Shown piece by piece: positions 1 to 10,770 of a stretch of 64,000 bases of DNA (positions are counted from its first letter, which is position 1; the number at the start of each line of letters is the position of its first letter). The position numbers and the translations under genes were made by a program. Origin of the DNA: Crossaster papposus. Lineage: Eukaryota > Echinodermata > Asteroidea > Velatida > Solasteridae. The notes under the pieces were generated by a model. That model worked only from the letters and a program-made list of their open reading frames with translations, was not told the DNA's origin and made no database searches. The DNA lies in the NCBI GenBank assembly GCA_037893245.1, contig JBAIAA010000409.1, forward strand, positions 186,001-250,000. Direction: 5' to 3'.

Positions 1-8
1 AGTCTGAC

Positions 9-392
9 TTTAAAAGGATCGTATACGTTTGGTAATTGGAACCCACTGTTTGTTTCAATCCTATACCATAAAACTAACTAACCTGTAAAAACAATTGTTC
101 AAAAGGCGGTAGCGATTCTGAGATATTGTGGTTATGAATCTGGAGCGGTTATGTCCACGCAAAAATAATCTGCATTGGAATACACAATCTGAGAAACGTC
201 ACCGCAGTAACGCTTCTCAGATTCAAATTTTTGGGGATAAAAAGTGATATCTTTCTTCATAACCGCAGTACTTCGAAGTGAAAAGTTTCTAAAAATGCAT
301 TATATCATCCAAAGCGGCTGTACTTCTTACCAAGTAAGTTTTTATTGCCATTAATTTTTTGAGTAATTACCAAACGTATACGATCCCCTTAA
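9..392. mobile_element. MITE family A, copy 1
   Basis: Non-autonomous inverted-repeat element. Both ends carry the same inverted sequence (AAAGGGATCGTATACGTTTG and its complement). The outer bases are TTAA at the right end and a slightly changed TTTAA at the left. Copies with the same internal sequence lie at 7783-8179, 10112-10507 and 15158-16297. No coding capacity is seen. The TTAA ends suggest piggyBac-type mobilisation (inference). Confidence 0.8.
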
Positions 393-636
393 TTATCAAT
401 GTTTACATACAACATGAGATGTAAGACAGGTGTATAAGTACAAACAAGTATTATTCCTAGACTGATAAAATACACACACAATAAAGTTAACAGGTCTGAA
501 CTCAATATATACCTGTTTGATGACAATCATAAAAAACAACACACTTCAGGAATAGTTAATTATTCCTTTAAAGTGAGTTGCACCCATTTGTGTGAAGGGT
601 ATGAGGTTGCATAGGTATGGGACAGCTCACACACAT

Positions 637-1082
637 TAACCCTAACCCCCTAGGCCTTACTTTGGGCTAAAGAACTGCATATTACAGAATACTACTTAGT
701 ATTTTGTAGCACTGGGTCTCTCCGTGACTGATGATTGGGTGTGTACTGACAGAGTACAGATACTACCAACTACAAAATACTAATAGTGGCAATACAGGTC
801 GTACTTACCTGGCAAAAAATGCAGTAGTCCAGCCTTGACCAATTGCTGTGTCCCAAGTGACAATTTTTGCTGTAGAGTTTAGAACACTCTGCACAGCATA
901 CATGAGCCATGCACACTCAGCAAGCAGAGGGACCCAATGCTATAAAGTACTACGAGTGCAATTAGGGGTGAAGTACCAAATACTAAAAATTACTACAGGC
1001 ATTGCACACAAGTAAGTGAGAGTACTGCATACTACTTTTTACTACTAGTAGTAAAAAGTAGCATTAGGTAGGGTTAGGGTTA
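637..1082. mobile_element. Short inverted-repeat element with TTAACCCTAACC ends
   Basis: The left end reads TTAACCCTAACC and the right end reads its inverse (GGTTAGGGTTAA). The interior is built from repeated TACTA/TAGTA-type words and holds a perfect 30-bp palindrome at 1032-1061. The ends resemble telomere repeats, but with only one and a half units this is more likely a MITE. No gene is seen between 393 and 1206. Confidence 0.45.
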
Positions 1083-1206
1083 AAAGCAATATAGTCTAGG
1101 AGTGCGTTTTGGCATTCACCAAGAACTGAAGGTATTTTTTTATATTTGAAAATTTCAACTGGCGAGAATCACGCACGATCGTGTTACACTTAAATCCCCA
1201 AAACGA

Positions 1207-1414
1207 TTAACCAGTTCGCGCCGGGATTATTTTAACATCACTGAGCCGACGTGCAGGATTATAGTATATCAGGCCAAATAGTACCGCGCATTTCCAGCCT
1301 TGTTCGCTGCTGAGAGACTTTTCCGGCCTTGCTCGTTGCGTGCTTATGCATCAATCGTTTTGAATCTGGGAAAAATTTTACGTTTATATACGTCATCCGG
1401 CACAAACTGGTTAA
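1207..1414. mobile_element. MITE family C, copy 1
   Basis: Bounded by TTAACCAGTTCGCGCCGG and a decayed inverse (CAAACTGGTTAA). The interior is shared with copies at 11400, 30341, 31292, 36850, 47956 and 56264. Full copies are about 230-240 bp, so this one is slightly deleted. TTAA at both ends fits a piggyBac-type target duplication. Confidence 0.8.
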
Positions 1415-1617
1415 CCAAAGAAAACAACAGGATCCAATTGAGTGCCAAAACGCATCCCAAATAAAGAGGCTGTTCAAGACTTTCAAAAATTGTATGTATA
1501 TTAGTGATGGGATTGAAAACCAAATTTTGTTATACTCGATTTCAATTCCACTAATAATAATAAACCTTTACGTATCATCGTAAAGTCCCTTTGTCCCATC
1601 TCAGGTCCCTTCTCCAC

Positions 1618-1770
1618 GCAAAGCAGCTATTAACAACCATCCCTGTCCTCACAGGTACCCATTTTACTCATTGGTGGAGATAAGCAATGAGTGAAAGTGC
1701 CTTGCCCAAGGGCACACGCAACATAGCCCTAGGCCGAAATTGAACCCACAACCTGTAGCTTTACCTAAAG
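1618..1770 (-). repeat. SINE-1 fragment (tRNA-derived head)
   Basis: Read on the minus strand, this matches the middle of the fuller SINE at 10771-11129. It holds a B-box-like GGTTCAA segment and then the shared GCGTGTGCCCTTGGGCAAG block. The A-box side and the tail are missing. It lies in the XPC intron upstream of the first visible exon. Confidence 0.7.
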
Positions 1771-2555
1771 ATGGCGAATTCAACGCTCGAGACCACAACG
1801 CTCGAGACCACGACTAATATCAGAGAGTTCCCATCAATGTTTTTCCCACAGTTTTTTGGTAAAGACCAAGTGGGCACTGAATCCTGCAAACGATACAGAC
1901 TCTGTGGGGAGGCACCTTGCTCATCACTTTTTGTTGGTACGATTGTGAGCTGGATGGGATCTTCCAGTGAAATTAAATAATCGGTATTCGGTTAAAAAAT
2001 AAATGGAAAACATAAATTGAAACATCCAATTTCTCGCATTACTAAAGTATATGTACACGAATACAGACATGTACACACATTCGCATTTGTGTATCACTGT
2101 GGAGACATGGCTTTGTTCTCATGTACAAAATGGTTAGAAAGTCGAGCACGTTTTTCAAAATGCTCCCATTTTAACCATAATTTTTTTCCTGGGTTAAAAT
2201 TTCGACCCAATATACCCTATATTATACTCTAACCCAAACACTAACCCTAACCCACATCCTAATTCTAGTTTTTGAGTAATTTAAGTAAAATCCAAAAATC
2301 TAATTCGTGAAATTCCCAGTGGAGACCTATTTATCTATAGAAATTTACTCTCTGGAGACGTTTTGTCTCCATTGTACACATTGTGTTCATGTCTGCAGAG
2401 GGTACCGTATTTCGCACCATGTGGGAACATGTAAGATGAAAAGTATGTCCTTGTGCCAAATGATGTTCAAACTTTCAATCATAGATGAATAATTATGTAT
2501 TTTCATTTCATTGTATTTTTTCTTCTATTTTTTGTATTATGTTTTATACATGTAG
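1771..2555. other. XPC intron, no recognisable feature
   Basis: About 785 bp of AT-rich intron before the first visible XPC exon. I looked for the preceding XPC exon (the conserved block just before the HGG segment) and did not find it here or further left, so it must lie left of the window. The open frames here look like chance. Confidence 0.5.
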
Positions 2556-2649
2556 TTCCTGGATTAAATCGAGCCGCCCAAAAGATTGGTGTAGACTGTG
2601 CACCTGCTATGGTTGGTTGGGATTTTCATGGGGGCTTTTGTCATCCAGT
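2556..2649 (+). CDS. XPC: XPC exon, part of BHD3 domain (first visible exon)
   Basis: Internal exon of the XPC/Rad4 DNA-damage recognition protein, which opens the duplex opposite lesions in global-genome nucleotide excision repair. The acceptor is ATACATGTAG and the donor is CCAGT|GTAAGT. The exon is 94 nt: 2 nt completing a split codon, 30 full codons, then 2 nt. The translation includes RAAQKIGVDCAPAMVG and WDFHGGFCHPV, matching the vertebrate XPC segment ending in GFDFHGGYSHPV. This is the end of beta-hairpin domain 3, which with BHD2 holds the flipped-out bases of the undamaged strand. The split valine codon GT|A joins exactly to the exon at 5049. Earlier exons lie outside the window. 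Confidence 0.9.
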
Positions 2650-2679
2650 GTAAGTATGGCTTTCTCCATAATTTTGGTG

Positions 2680-3175
2680 TTAATAGAACTAGAGTGAAAC
2701 AGCAAAGATGTGTTTTAATTTATTTTAATAAAACAGCAAGATTAGTCGACTTCCGAATATTTAATGGTAGAGCATTCCATAATTTGGGTGCAGCATACTC
2801 AAAAGCCCTATCACCAAGCGTGATTTTAGTCCGACACACCGGGTAACTAAGGAGCATATCATCCATGGAACTTCTAAGATTGTAATAAGAAGACGCCTTT
2901 TTTAAAAATAAGTTGGCATAAGTATACGGGAGCAAGACCATTTAAAAATGTTATTAACAAAAATTAACACAAATTTTAAATCGATCCTGAACCTAACCGG
3001 AAGCCAGTGTAAATCGATAAACAAGGGTGTAATGTGACAGTACTTTAAAGCATTACAAACCAATCTAGCACAAGAATTTTGAACACGTTGCAGCTGGTTA
3101 ATTTGAATATCAGGCAATTCATAAAGGAGACTATTACAATAATCTAATTGGCTGGAAATGAATGAATGAATTAAA
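2680..3175 (-). mobile_element. LINE relic (CR1/L2-group), RT C-terminal end
   Basis: The minus strand carries typical 3' coding remains of a CR1/L2-type LINE: LQRVQNSCARLVC, ITPLFIDLHWLPV and GDRAFEYAAPKLWNALP. The pieces lie in different frames and are interrupted by stops, so this is a 5'-truncated, dead copy. It starts only about 30 bp after the donor of the XPC exon at 2556-2649. No poly-triplet tail is evident at its 3' side. Confidence 0.8.
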
Positions 3176-4240
3176 GTTAAAGCATGAATTAAAGCATTGC
3201 CTAGATAGGTACCGGTACTTCCTGATATGTCTAATATTATGCAAGTAATAAAAGGCAGTAGTAATACAAAATGATGTATTACAAGAAATAGTTGGTATTT
3301 ATGGTTTAGCTACAACAAGTACCGGTAACACTGAATATGAAAAATCTTTGTTTTTTATTGTTTTTCACATATTTTAATGGTATTTTTCTCAAAATAAGCT
3401 CTGGCGACTTTACAGCCCTTTTGTCATGGATGGTCACATACATTTGTAAAATACATTCTTGGAGCAAATGGGCCGTATAAATAAAAACTAGCAAATGATA
3501 TGTTACAAGTTAATAAGAGCAAAAGCATTTACTTTAAAGTAAAAGCATAATATGAAAATAATAGCAAATGCCTCAATTCGTATAAATTATAGTTTTAGGC
3601 CAACTGTTCACCATTTGCTAATAACTAATGTTGGATTACACAGTGACAATACAGTCTCCATTGTGTGTATACGTGTACAGCCACACACACAGTGAGCTCG
3701 TAATAAGCCACTGTTAATGTGGTAACTAACAGCGTAACACCAACCGATAATGTCACACAATTTTACTGATAGTGCAGTAAAAATGTGTATCCGATAATGT
3801 ATCGCGTGTCGACAGATAATGTATGGTATCAGATAATGTGTCACCACAGAAGAACATAAATACAAAGTGATACTGATACATTTGATTTTTGATATGTTAT
3901 CAGTTGATACAGTATCCGTTCTGTGGTGATACATTATCGGATACATTTTATTTGCAATTACTTTGGGGCGGGTCGGGCGGGTCGGGCAAGTTTTTTCTTC
4001 ATTTCAGTCGGGTCGGGTTGGTTTCGGTTTTGCATTTGTAATTTTCGGTCGGTCGGTTAAGCTATGTTGTGAAAAAAATAAAAAATAAACCAAAAATAAC
4101 CTAAAAAAACACCACGAAACAGGAAATTAACTTGGTGTACTATTCACTTTTTTGACAGCTTCAGATTACACCCAAATTTACAAAAAACGTATACAAAAAC
4201 AAAAAACAAAAAAAACGGTGGACCGGTAATTCTTTACATA
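3176..4240. other. XPC intron with cryptic GATAATGT repeats
   Basis: No gene is seen. Between about 3740 and 3950 the word GATAATGT, often preceded by CC or CA, recurs at least five times in both orientations. From 3967 to 4060 there is a degenerate GGGTCGG simple repeat, which reappears at 4795-4860 and suggests the edges of one decayed element. Open frames here are not credible. Confidence 0.4.
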
Positions 4241-4626
4241 CCCCGGGAGCGATGATTTTTTTTGCAGGTAGGTTGGTACATTAGCCAATCAGAACACGGA
4301 TGGTGTTGACGTCATCGATAATGTTAGAGTTGTCTGGGACAACCCTAATCCCTAACCCCCAACCCTAACCCCCGACCCCGACCACGACCCCTGACCCTGA
4401 CCACGACCCCGGACCCCGACCCCGGACCCCGACCCCGGACCCTGACCCTGACCCCGACCCCGGACCCTGACCCTGACCCCGACCCCGACCCCTAACCCTA
4501 GTCAGATCCCAGACAACTCTAACATCATCGATGACGTCAACACCATCTGTGTTCTGATTGGCTAATAAATGTACACTACATGTATGTACCAACCTACCTG
4601 CAGATAAAATTATCGCACCCCGGGAT
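4241..4626. repeat. Foldback element with GACCCC-type simple-repeat core
   Basis: Arms of about 100-120 bp (4241-4340 and 4503-4626) are inverted copies of each other. Each arm includes TGACGTCA and the word CCAATCAGAACAC, exact or with one change. The core at 4370-4500 is a C-rich array of ACCCCG/ACCCTG units. It can form a long hairpin. No coding capacity. From 4627 to the exon at 5049 I see only a GGGTCGG-type repeat. Confidence 0.65.
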
Positions 4627-5048
4627 GGTAAGTTAAACAGATGAACGTTTCTTGATTGATCGAGCGATATTCATGCGATACTGGTATAATTCAGGCACAA
4701 AACAGACACAATTGTCGTGAAATTTAGGATCATTTGCCCGAGCCAGACATTCAGGGTTTGTTTTTTTCGGGTTCGGTTTCGTTTTTTGTCTGTCCGGGTG
4801 GGTTTTCCCTGAATTGTTGTCGGGTCGGGTCGGGTTGGGTCGGGTCGGGTTGGGTCGGAGAGTTCAGAACGGCTTCGGTTCGGATTCTGTGTATATTTGT
4901 ATCAGGTCAGTTTGGCCTAGTCAACCCAAGTCACATACTGAGGTCAAAGGTCGCGTGCGATGTCAAGTTGTAAAATAGAGTAATTGCAAAAGTAGGCAAG
5001 ACAAGTGATTTGATAACCATAATAAAATGTTAAACTTTTTTACTCTAG

Positions 5049-5142
5049 ATTTGATGGATTTGTTGTCTGCAAGGAATTCACTGAAAGTCTCATGGATATG
5101 TGGGAAAAAGACAATGCAGAGAAAGAGCAAAAATTGCTTCAG
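5049..5142 (+). CDS. XPC: XPC exon, end of BHD3 and linker helix
   Basis: Second visible XPC exon. The acceptor is ACTCTAG and the donor CTTCAG|GTATGT. The length is 94 nt: 1 nt completing valine from the previous exon, then 31 codons. It encodes FDGFVVCKEFTESLMDMW followed by a charged helix. Vertebrate XPC reads TDGYIVCEEF...AWEN at this place. The distance from this tryptophan to the tryptophan of the centrin-binding motif in the next exon is the same as in human XPC, as best I can align it, so no exon seems to be missing. The following intron is 7.85 kb and hosts a GPCR gene on the other strand. Confidence 0.9.
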
Positions 5143-6435
5143 GTATGTCTAAATTAGTCGTGATTCTCTTATTAAAAGGGAATTGTAAAAGTTTGGTTAC
5201 CATACATGTAGCATACATATATCATTGATTTTTCTTGCAGATTAATCTCTCTGACACTTTGGGTGCCTTTTGACACCCCTTTGACACTAAAGCTATTAGT
5301 GAACTTTATACTCTATTATTATACATTATAATGTTATAATGCCATTGGGGATCAAATTATTTCAATCAAGGAATACATTTTTGACCAAATGTATTCATTT
5401 ACAATGTACAAACTTTCATGATCAAATTCCGAAATCAGATAGATCATACAATTATCAGGGGTTATTAGCAAATAATGACAAATCTTTAAAAAGAAAATAC
5501 ACAAACAAATTGGCATTTCATAACAATTAAATAACACATTTTATTGGGATGTATACATACATGTACTTGAGACAGTATACCCATCCCTATTATTTGTGGG
5601 TGGTCATTAGGAGGTGGTTTTAAACACTAATCTGGTGTCACATGAAATTGGACTCCTGTAAAGTCAGATTCATTTTGCTATCTTACCCTTGTTATTGATT
5701 GAACTCATACATGGGTTACATGTGCACTACGTTTTTCATAGTCCTAATTTCACACGTATGTTATACTAGTACCACTGCAGGCCCGTATGCAGGATTTTTT
5801 ATGGGGGGTGCAAATTTTTTAGTTGACATAATCGCCTAAGCCAAGTCCATTTTCGTGTGCTAGTACCGTTATTTCTACATCAAAATACCATTATTTACTC
5901 GAAAAATGTGGACCTTTTGGTAATTTAGGGGGGTGCGTACGCACCCGTCATCCCCCAGCTTATGGGCCTGCTGGGCAACGCGCTTAACACAAAAATGGGC
6001 CTAAAAGTCTTTATTTGAAAGTATCAAGATTGACACTGGATATGCTTAATCTACATGTATGTTTGTACATGGCCTATGATATAACATTATGTAATTTTCT
6101 TTTAAATCGATAGATGCTTTTAAATCATATAATTATTTGACTGGAACTCTTCAGGTGTGTACAAATTCCCTATACCGAGGGGCACATTTGCCCATAGTTG
6201 TATTTTAGCCGGGCACCGGCAAATCACGAAATCATGTAGTTTTGAATAGGACCTGGCAGTCTATGCGTTTATATATAAATGCATAGACTGCCAGGTTCTA
6301 TTCAAAACAGACATACCTCTGTGGTAAAACAGCTGTGTTTCGTCCGTGGACATTTTTTGCAATTATTTCCATACAGTGTACAAAAACTGTTGTCAGTGCA
6401 AAAATATTTCCATGTAGGTGAAAGATTCAATGGTT
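5143..6435. other. Last XPC intron, left part, no gene seen
   Basis: AT-rich intron sequence. A short perfect inverted pair, reading GCATAGACTGCCAGGTTCTA at 6282-6301 and its near-inverse at 6243-6266, makes a small hairpin. No coding similarity recognised. Confidence 0.4.
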
Positions 6436-6511
6436 CCGATAGTATATGTACATCATTATTAACTCCATAAACATGTTAGTGAATAGAAGGAACAAAACAT
6501 TTGTAGAAGAG
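6436..6511 (-). pseudogene. Fragment of a GPCR related to the gene at 8324-9268
   Basis: About 75 bp resemble positions 8677-8754 of the nearby receptor gene, including a 26-base stretch with a single mismatch. Read on the minus strand it gives VLFLLFTNMFMELIMMYIYY followed within a few codons by a stop. The intact gene reads FLFLLFADVIPVLIMMCIYY there, which is transmembrane helix 5. No neighbouring helices are recognisable, so this is a small relic of a second receptor copy or of a partial duplication. Confidence 0.55.
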
Positions 6512-6552
6512 GTGTTCAGTTGTTAGGTAATCAGGAGCGGAGTAAAATGGAC

Positions 6553-6936
6553 TTAAAGTAGGATACACCATTGGTAATTGCTTGAATTATCATGAATGGG
6601 TAGATTTGGGGGGTTGTATTTTATAGTAAGAAACGTTTAACTGACCTTTCCTAAGTTTTCCAATCATGGATGCCGAGAAAAGCACAAAAAACAGAGTTTG
6701 TTTTCAACCAGCGTCGAGCAGTTATTATGTTATCTTTGTTTTTTTGCGATCGCCGTCCGGCGATCGCGATTGTTTTTTTTATAATATTCTATTTTTCGGA
6801 ATAATTACAGGATATCTAGCGCAATCATTTTGCTGGATGCCTAGAATCATTATTTACATTTAAATGAGTAAGATATTTCCTAATAGTTTGATAGTAAATA
6901 TTTTCGATATCTGCAAATGGTGTATCCTACCTTTAA
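6553..6936. mobile_element. MITE family B, copy 1
   Basis: Ends are TTAAAGTAGGATACACCATT and the inverse GGTGTATCCTACCTTTAA. The interior is shared with copies at 14596, 30579, 31905, 38625, 49359, 51989, 55389 and 60060. It includes a GCGATCGCCGTCCGGCGATCGC hairpin in the middle (split here: GCGATCGCC and GGCGATCGC). TTAA ends suggest a piggyBac-type MITE. Confidence 0.85.
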
Positions 6937-7782
6937 GACATAAGAAGACATAAGGAAATTGTATTATTCTCCAGATGAAGAAATTACACTGCTCGCAAAG
7001 CATCAGTTAAAATCTTACAAATACCAAATGCACAAACACCACACGTGAAGGGGAAACCTATACAATCTGTCGCCCTCTGTCTAACCATCCAGATATATTT
7101 TTAAAAGGTATACAAAGATATATACATGTATGTGGGACCTATGTAAAAAGGCAAACATCCAAATTTATCTTTTAAAAACTTCATTGTAAAACTTAATTCC
7201 CATTGGAACAAAATAGTGAAGATGGCGATTAGTTGCGAGCAGCCGGCAGTCTCATTCTTCCACTTTTAGGAATAATGTGTCCAGCAAGCTGGGCGCACTG
7301 TGGATGGCCTTCGTCATCCAAAACACGACCGAACATACCAGTCACTCGCTCTCGGTACAGAGAGTCCACCGACTGCAAGCACAAACCCCTCATCCTCTCT
7401 ACTTTCCTAACTGGTCTATCAATCCGAACTTTATTCTTTTTTTAAAGCATTCCTACCCCATCTTGTCAAACAATAAATAGAATGTGACAAGAATTTCCTT
7501 TCTGACCTTAAAAACATTCATTTTACGGAAACAATACATTGATTCAATACAATTTTCTCAAATACTTTTATTGCGACAGATGTAGAGCAATGGGCCTCAT
7601 ATCATTCATACATTCGATAAGACTTCTTTGGAATTGGAACAATACACAAAGTGTTCAGAGAAAACCAGAGACGATGATGAACGTCTTCATCAGCAGTTTC
7701 TGTCATTCTCGTTAATTCTCCTTAAAATTGTCTTTTGATTAATGATGATGTCGTTCGTAAGCTTTTTATGATTTGTGGAACA
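6937..7782. other. XPC intron between MITEs, no feature seen
   Basis: Short open frames around 7233-7480 do not resemble any family I know and lack supporting splice or codon signals. I treat the stretch as non-coding intron. Confidence 0.4.
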
Positions 7783-8179
7783 TTAAAGAGATCGTACACG
7801 TTTGGTAATTACTCAAAGAATTAATGGCAATGGAAACTTACTTGCTAAGAAGTATGGTAGCTTTGGTTAGTATAATGCATTTTTAGAAACTTTTCACTTT
7901 GAAGTACTGCGGTTCTGGAAAAAGATATCACCTTTTATCCCCAAAAAAATGAATCTGAGAAGCGTTACTGCAGTGACGTTTCTCAGAGTGTGTATTCCAA
8001 TGCAGATTATTCTCCCTGCGTGGACAAAACCGCTCCAGAATTTCGGCAATATCTCAAAATCGCTACCACCTTTTTAAATGAAATTTTCACAGGTTAGTTT
8101 TATGGTATATATGTATATAACTATATAGGATTGAAACAAACAATAGGTTCCAATTACCAAACGTATACAATCCCTTTAA
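7783..8179. mobile_element. MITE family A, copy 2
   Basis: Full-length copy, opposite in orientation to copy 1. It starts TTAAAGAGATCGTACACGTT and ends with the inverse ATCCCTTTAA. It lies 145 bp downstream of the GPCR stop codon (the gene runs on the minus strand), so it could lie in that gene's 3' UTR. Confidence 0.85.
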
Positions 8180-8323
8180 GTTGAATGAAAATCGAAACAA
8201 AATAATTGAGTGTTGTTGCTCTTCTTGCTTCCGGGCCCATTCATGTGCATGCACGCATACATTTGAAGTTATTAGTCAAAAGTCCAATGAGGCTGAGGGG
8301 TAGTTGTAATGGTACCTTACCCC

Positions 8324-9268
8324 TCAAACTTGAATGTTGACTGGCTCCACCGACCCTCTGCAACAGAGCCATCTGTTAGTGATGATTTGCTTGGCCTTCT
8401 GACGGTAGGAGCGATTGAACAGACAGTAGATGAAAACATTGCAGACACTGTTGGATACAACGAGCCATACAACTATAAACTGAAGCCAATGTGCAGCCTC
8501 CACATTGGTGAAAGCCTCAACAGTTCTGGTAATCGCAAATGGAGTAAAACAAACTGCAAAAGCCAGAGTGACGACAGCGAACGTCTTGAGAGCTTTGTTG
8601 TCCTGGATGTTGTTTTTGTTGTTGGGATCGTTCTGGTTGGTTCGTTTCTCATGCTCTCGGCTGATCCTAATGATGCGATAGTATATGCACATCATTATTA
8701 ACACTGGAATTACATCAGCAAATAGAAGGAATAAAAAGGTTGATGCTGCGGGGATGTTTGCATATAAACAAACAGCAACATCGTCAACATATTTAAATGA
8801 TACTCCAGGAGAAGTTAATGTTACAAATTGTGAACTCGGAATGACTATTGCTGCCACAATGAGACTGAAAATAATACGTTGTCGGGTGCACCAAATAGAA
8901 AACTTGAAGGGCCTGGTAACGGCAATGTAACGCTCAACATTTAAACAGATGAGGGAAAATACTGACATCAAAATTGCCAAAAACAAAATGGAGGCATGTG
9001 CCTGACAAGTAATGTCTCCGAAAGGCCACCGGTTTATAGCTGAAGCGACAACACTAAACACAGTCGAAAAGCCAACCGTGAGGTCAGACACTGCCAATGA
9101 TGTCATCAAGATCTTAGTACTGTCTGCCAAGTCTGGTACGCGACGAGTCACGACAATGGAGAGAATGTTTCCAGCTACGATTAACAATCCAAGGAAACTG
9201 ATGAAACAAGTACGGAAAGCAACAAATAATGGGGACATTTCCGAAGGGTCTGGTGATGAATCATTCAT
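8324..9268 (-). CDS. Class A (rhodopsin-like) G-protein-coupled receptor, orphan, single exon
   Basis: Intact 314-residue seven-helix receptor of the plasma membrane. The start chosen is the first ATG (MNDSSPDPSE). The open frame runs 20 codons further upstream without an ATG. Family marks by residue: GN in TM1 (N34); LAVSDLTVG in TM2 (D62); C88 at the top of TM3, pairing with C167 in loop 2; ERY at 112-114 in place of DRY; TM5 at about 177-197 with P188; CFTP at 240-243 in place of CWxP; NVFIY at 277-281 in place of NPxxY. N2 is a possible glycosylation site, and C302/C303 after helix 8 are possible palmitoylation sites. The ligand is unknown. Large lineage-specific expansions of such intronless receptors are known in echinoderms, and this fits one (inference). 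It lies antisense within the last XPC intron. The changed NPxxY proline and the missing TM4 tryptophan are unusual but do not disrupt the fold. Confidence 0.85.
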   Translation of the reverse strand: MNDSSPDPSEMSPLFVAFRTCFISFLGLLIVAGNILSIVVTRRVPDLADSTKILMTSLAVSDLTVGFSTVFSVVASAINRWPFGDITCQAHASILFLAILMSVFSLICLNVERYIAVTRPFKFSIWCTRQRIIFSLIVAAIVIPSSQFVTLTSPGVSFKYVDDVAVCLYANIPAASTFLFLLFADVIPVLIMMCIYYRIIRISREHEKRTNQNDPNNKNNIQDNKALKTFAVVTLAFAVCFTPFAITRTVEAFTNVEAAHWLQFIVVWLVVSNSVCNVFIYCLFNRSYRQKAKQIITNRWLCCRGSVEPVNIQV

Positions 9269-9328
9269 TTTGTCCTTATCAAATTCTTTTAACCAAATTA
9301 CACTGAGTTGACGTAAACCTGACTTCAA

Positions 9329-10111
9329 GATGGAGTGGAGTGGAAGCAGTTTATCAAATGGTTGAATAGGTAGCTGGCCAAAAGGAAAATTGTCCTTTCC
9401 ATGGCCTTATATTACAAATTACCAATCTAGGTTTTAAAGTAACCAGCCTGCTATATGCACGCAACTAGCACACAGCCTCCTTCCGTGATAATGCAATCTT
9501 TGTGCCTGGCTAGGTTTTTTGAATGGTCTCGATTTTTGTCAGCACTCAACAATTGCTTAGATAGCGATGGCTGTGTTTAATATGTCATTATTGTATACTA
9601 GGGTTATGTATTGAACTAGGAGTTGAAAAAAGTGAATGCATGTTTGGATATAGGCAGCCATGGCAGTGAATGCATCTTGGTTGTCAGATGTTATTGAAGT
9701 AATGTCTTCTATTGTGTATCTGATGTTTGGATATAGGCAGGCCGTGGTAGTGAATACATTTTTGTTGTCGGATGTTATTGAAGTGGCGTGTTCTATTGTG
9801 CATGACCAGGTTTTCTTGATGGGCGCAGTCTCTATCAACAGGCAGCGATTGATACTCTAATAAATTGGGAGTTGGGAATCATAGATGAGTGATTGCTGTT
9901 TTGTTTGAAGATAGACGCTGGGTCAGTGAATGCATTTCAGTTATTAGATGTAACGGTTATTATTACGGGCCTGCACTGTGTTCTACCTATTATGCGGTGT
10001 TCGCCAGTCTTCATAATGTACTAGTATGTATACAAATGCACATTAGAGCTCTTATATGAATACGGCTTTTTCCTGACCCAAATATCTTTACAAAATCATA
10101 ACTTACAAAGT
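9329..10111. repeat. GPCR upstream region with an 84-bp degenerate tandem repeat
   Basis: Two adjacent units, at about 9642-9725 and 9726-9810, share TTTGGATATAGGCAG...GTGAATGCAT...GATGTTATTGAAGT. A weaker third unit lies near 9896-9955. No gene is seen. The part next to 9268 would hold the receptor's promoter, but I recognise no TATA box. Confidence 0.5.
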
Positions 10112-10507
10112 TTAAAGGGATCGTACACGTTTGGTAATTGGAACCCATTGTTTGTTTCAATTCTATATAGTTATAGATATATACCATAAAACTAACCTGT
10201 ACAAATTTAATTTCAAAAGGTGGTAGCGATTTCGAGATATTGCCGAAAATCTGGAGCGGTTATGTCCACGCAGGAAGAATAATCTGCATTGGAATACAGT
10301 CTGAGAAACGTCACTGCAGTAACGCTTCTCAGATTCAAATTTTTGGGGATAAAAAGTAATATCTTTTTCAATAACCGCAGTACTTCGAAGTGAAAAGTTT
10401 CTAAAAATGCATTATACTATCCAAAGCTGCTGTACTTCTTACCAATAAGTAAGTTTTTATTGCCATTAATTTTTGGAGTAATTACCAAACGTATACGATC
10501 CCTTTAA
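10112..10507. mobile_element. MITE family A, copy 3
   Basis: Full-length copy flanked by TTTAAAGGGATCGTACACGT and the inverse GTATACGATCCCTTTAA. It is in the same orientation as copy 1 and highly similar to it, so it looks relatively young. It lies upstream of the GPCR, so the receptor gene is bracketed by two family A copies. Confidence 0.85.
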
Positions 10508-10770
10508 GAGCACCCATCACAAACTTTTCCAAGATTGTTGCTATTAAAAACATCATAAACTAAAAATTGAACCCGACACATTTTCATAACTCCAGTTTAA
10601 AGGTAATTTTGTTAAACATATTTTCTCTATGCTTCACACTATAATTTTATTTTAAATGGAGACCATTCAAAGATCTTTAAAATGATGTACAACTTAGCCT
10701 TATACTAAGGTGCTATATTTTTGAGCAAATTCAGCAATTGAGCAATAATTATCCATTGCACAAAGCTAGA

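Noticed and set aside
637-1082. Interstitial telomere repeats (TTAACCCTAACC)
   Set aside because: Only about one and a half units at each end in inverted orientation; better read as the inverted ends of a small element.
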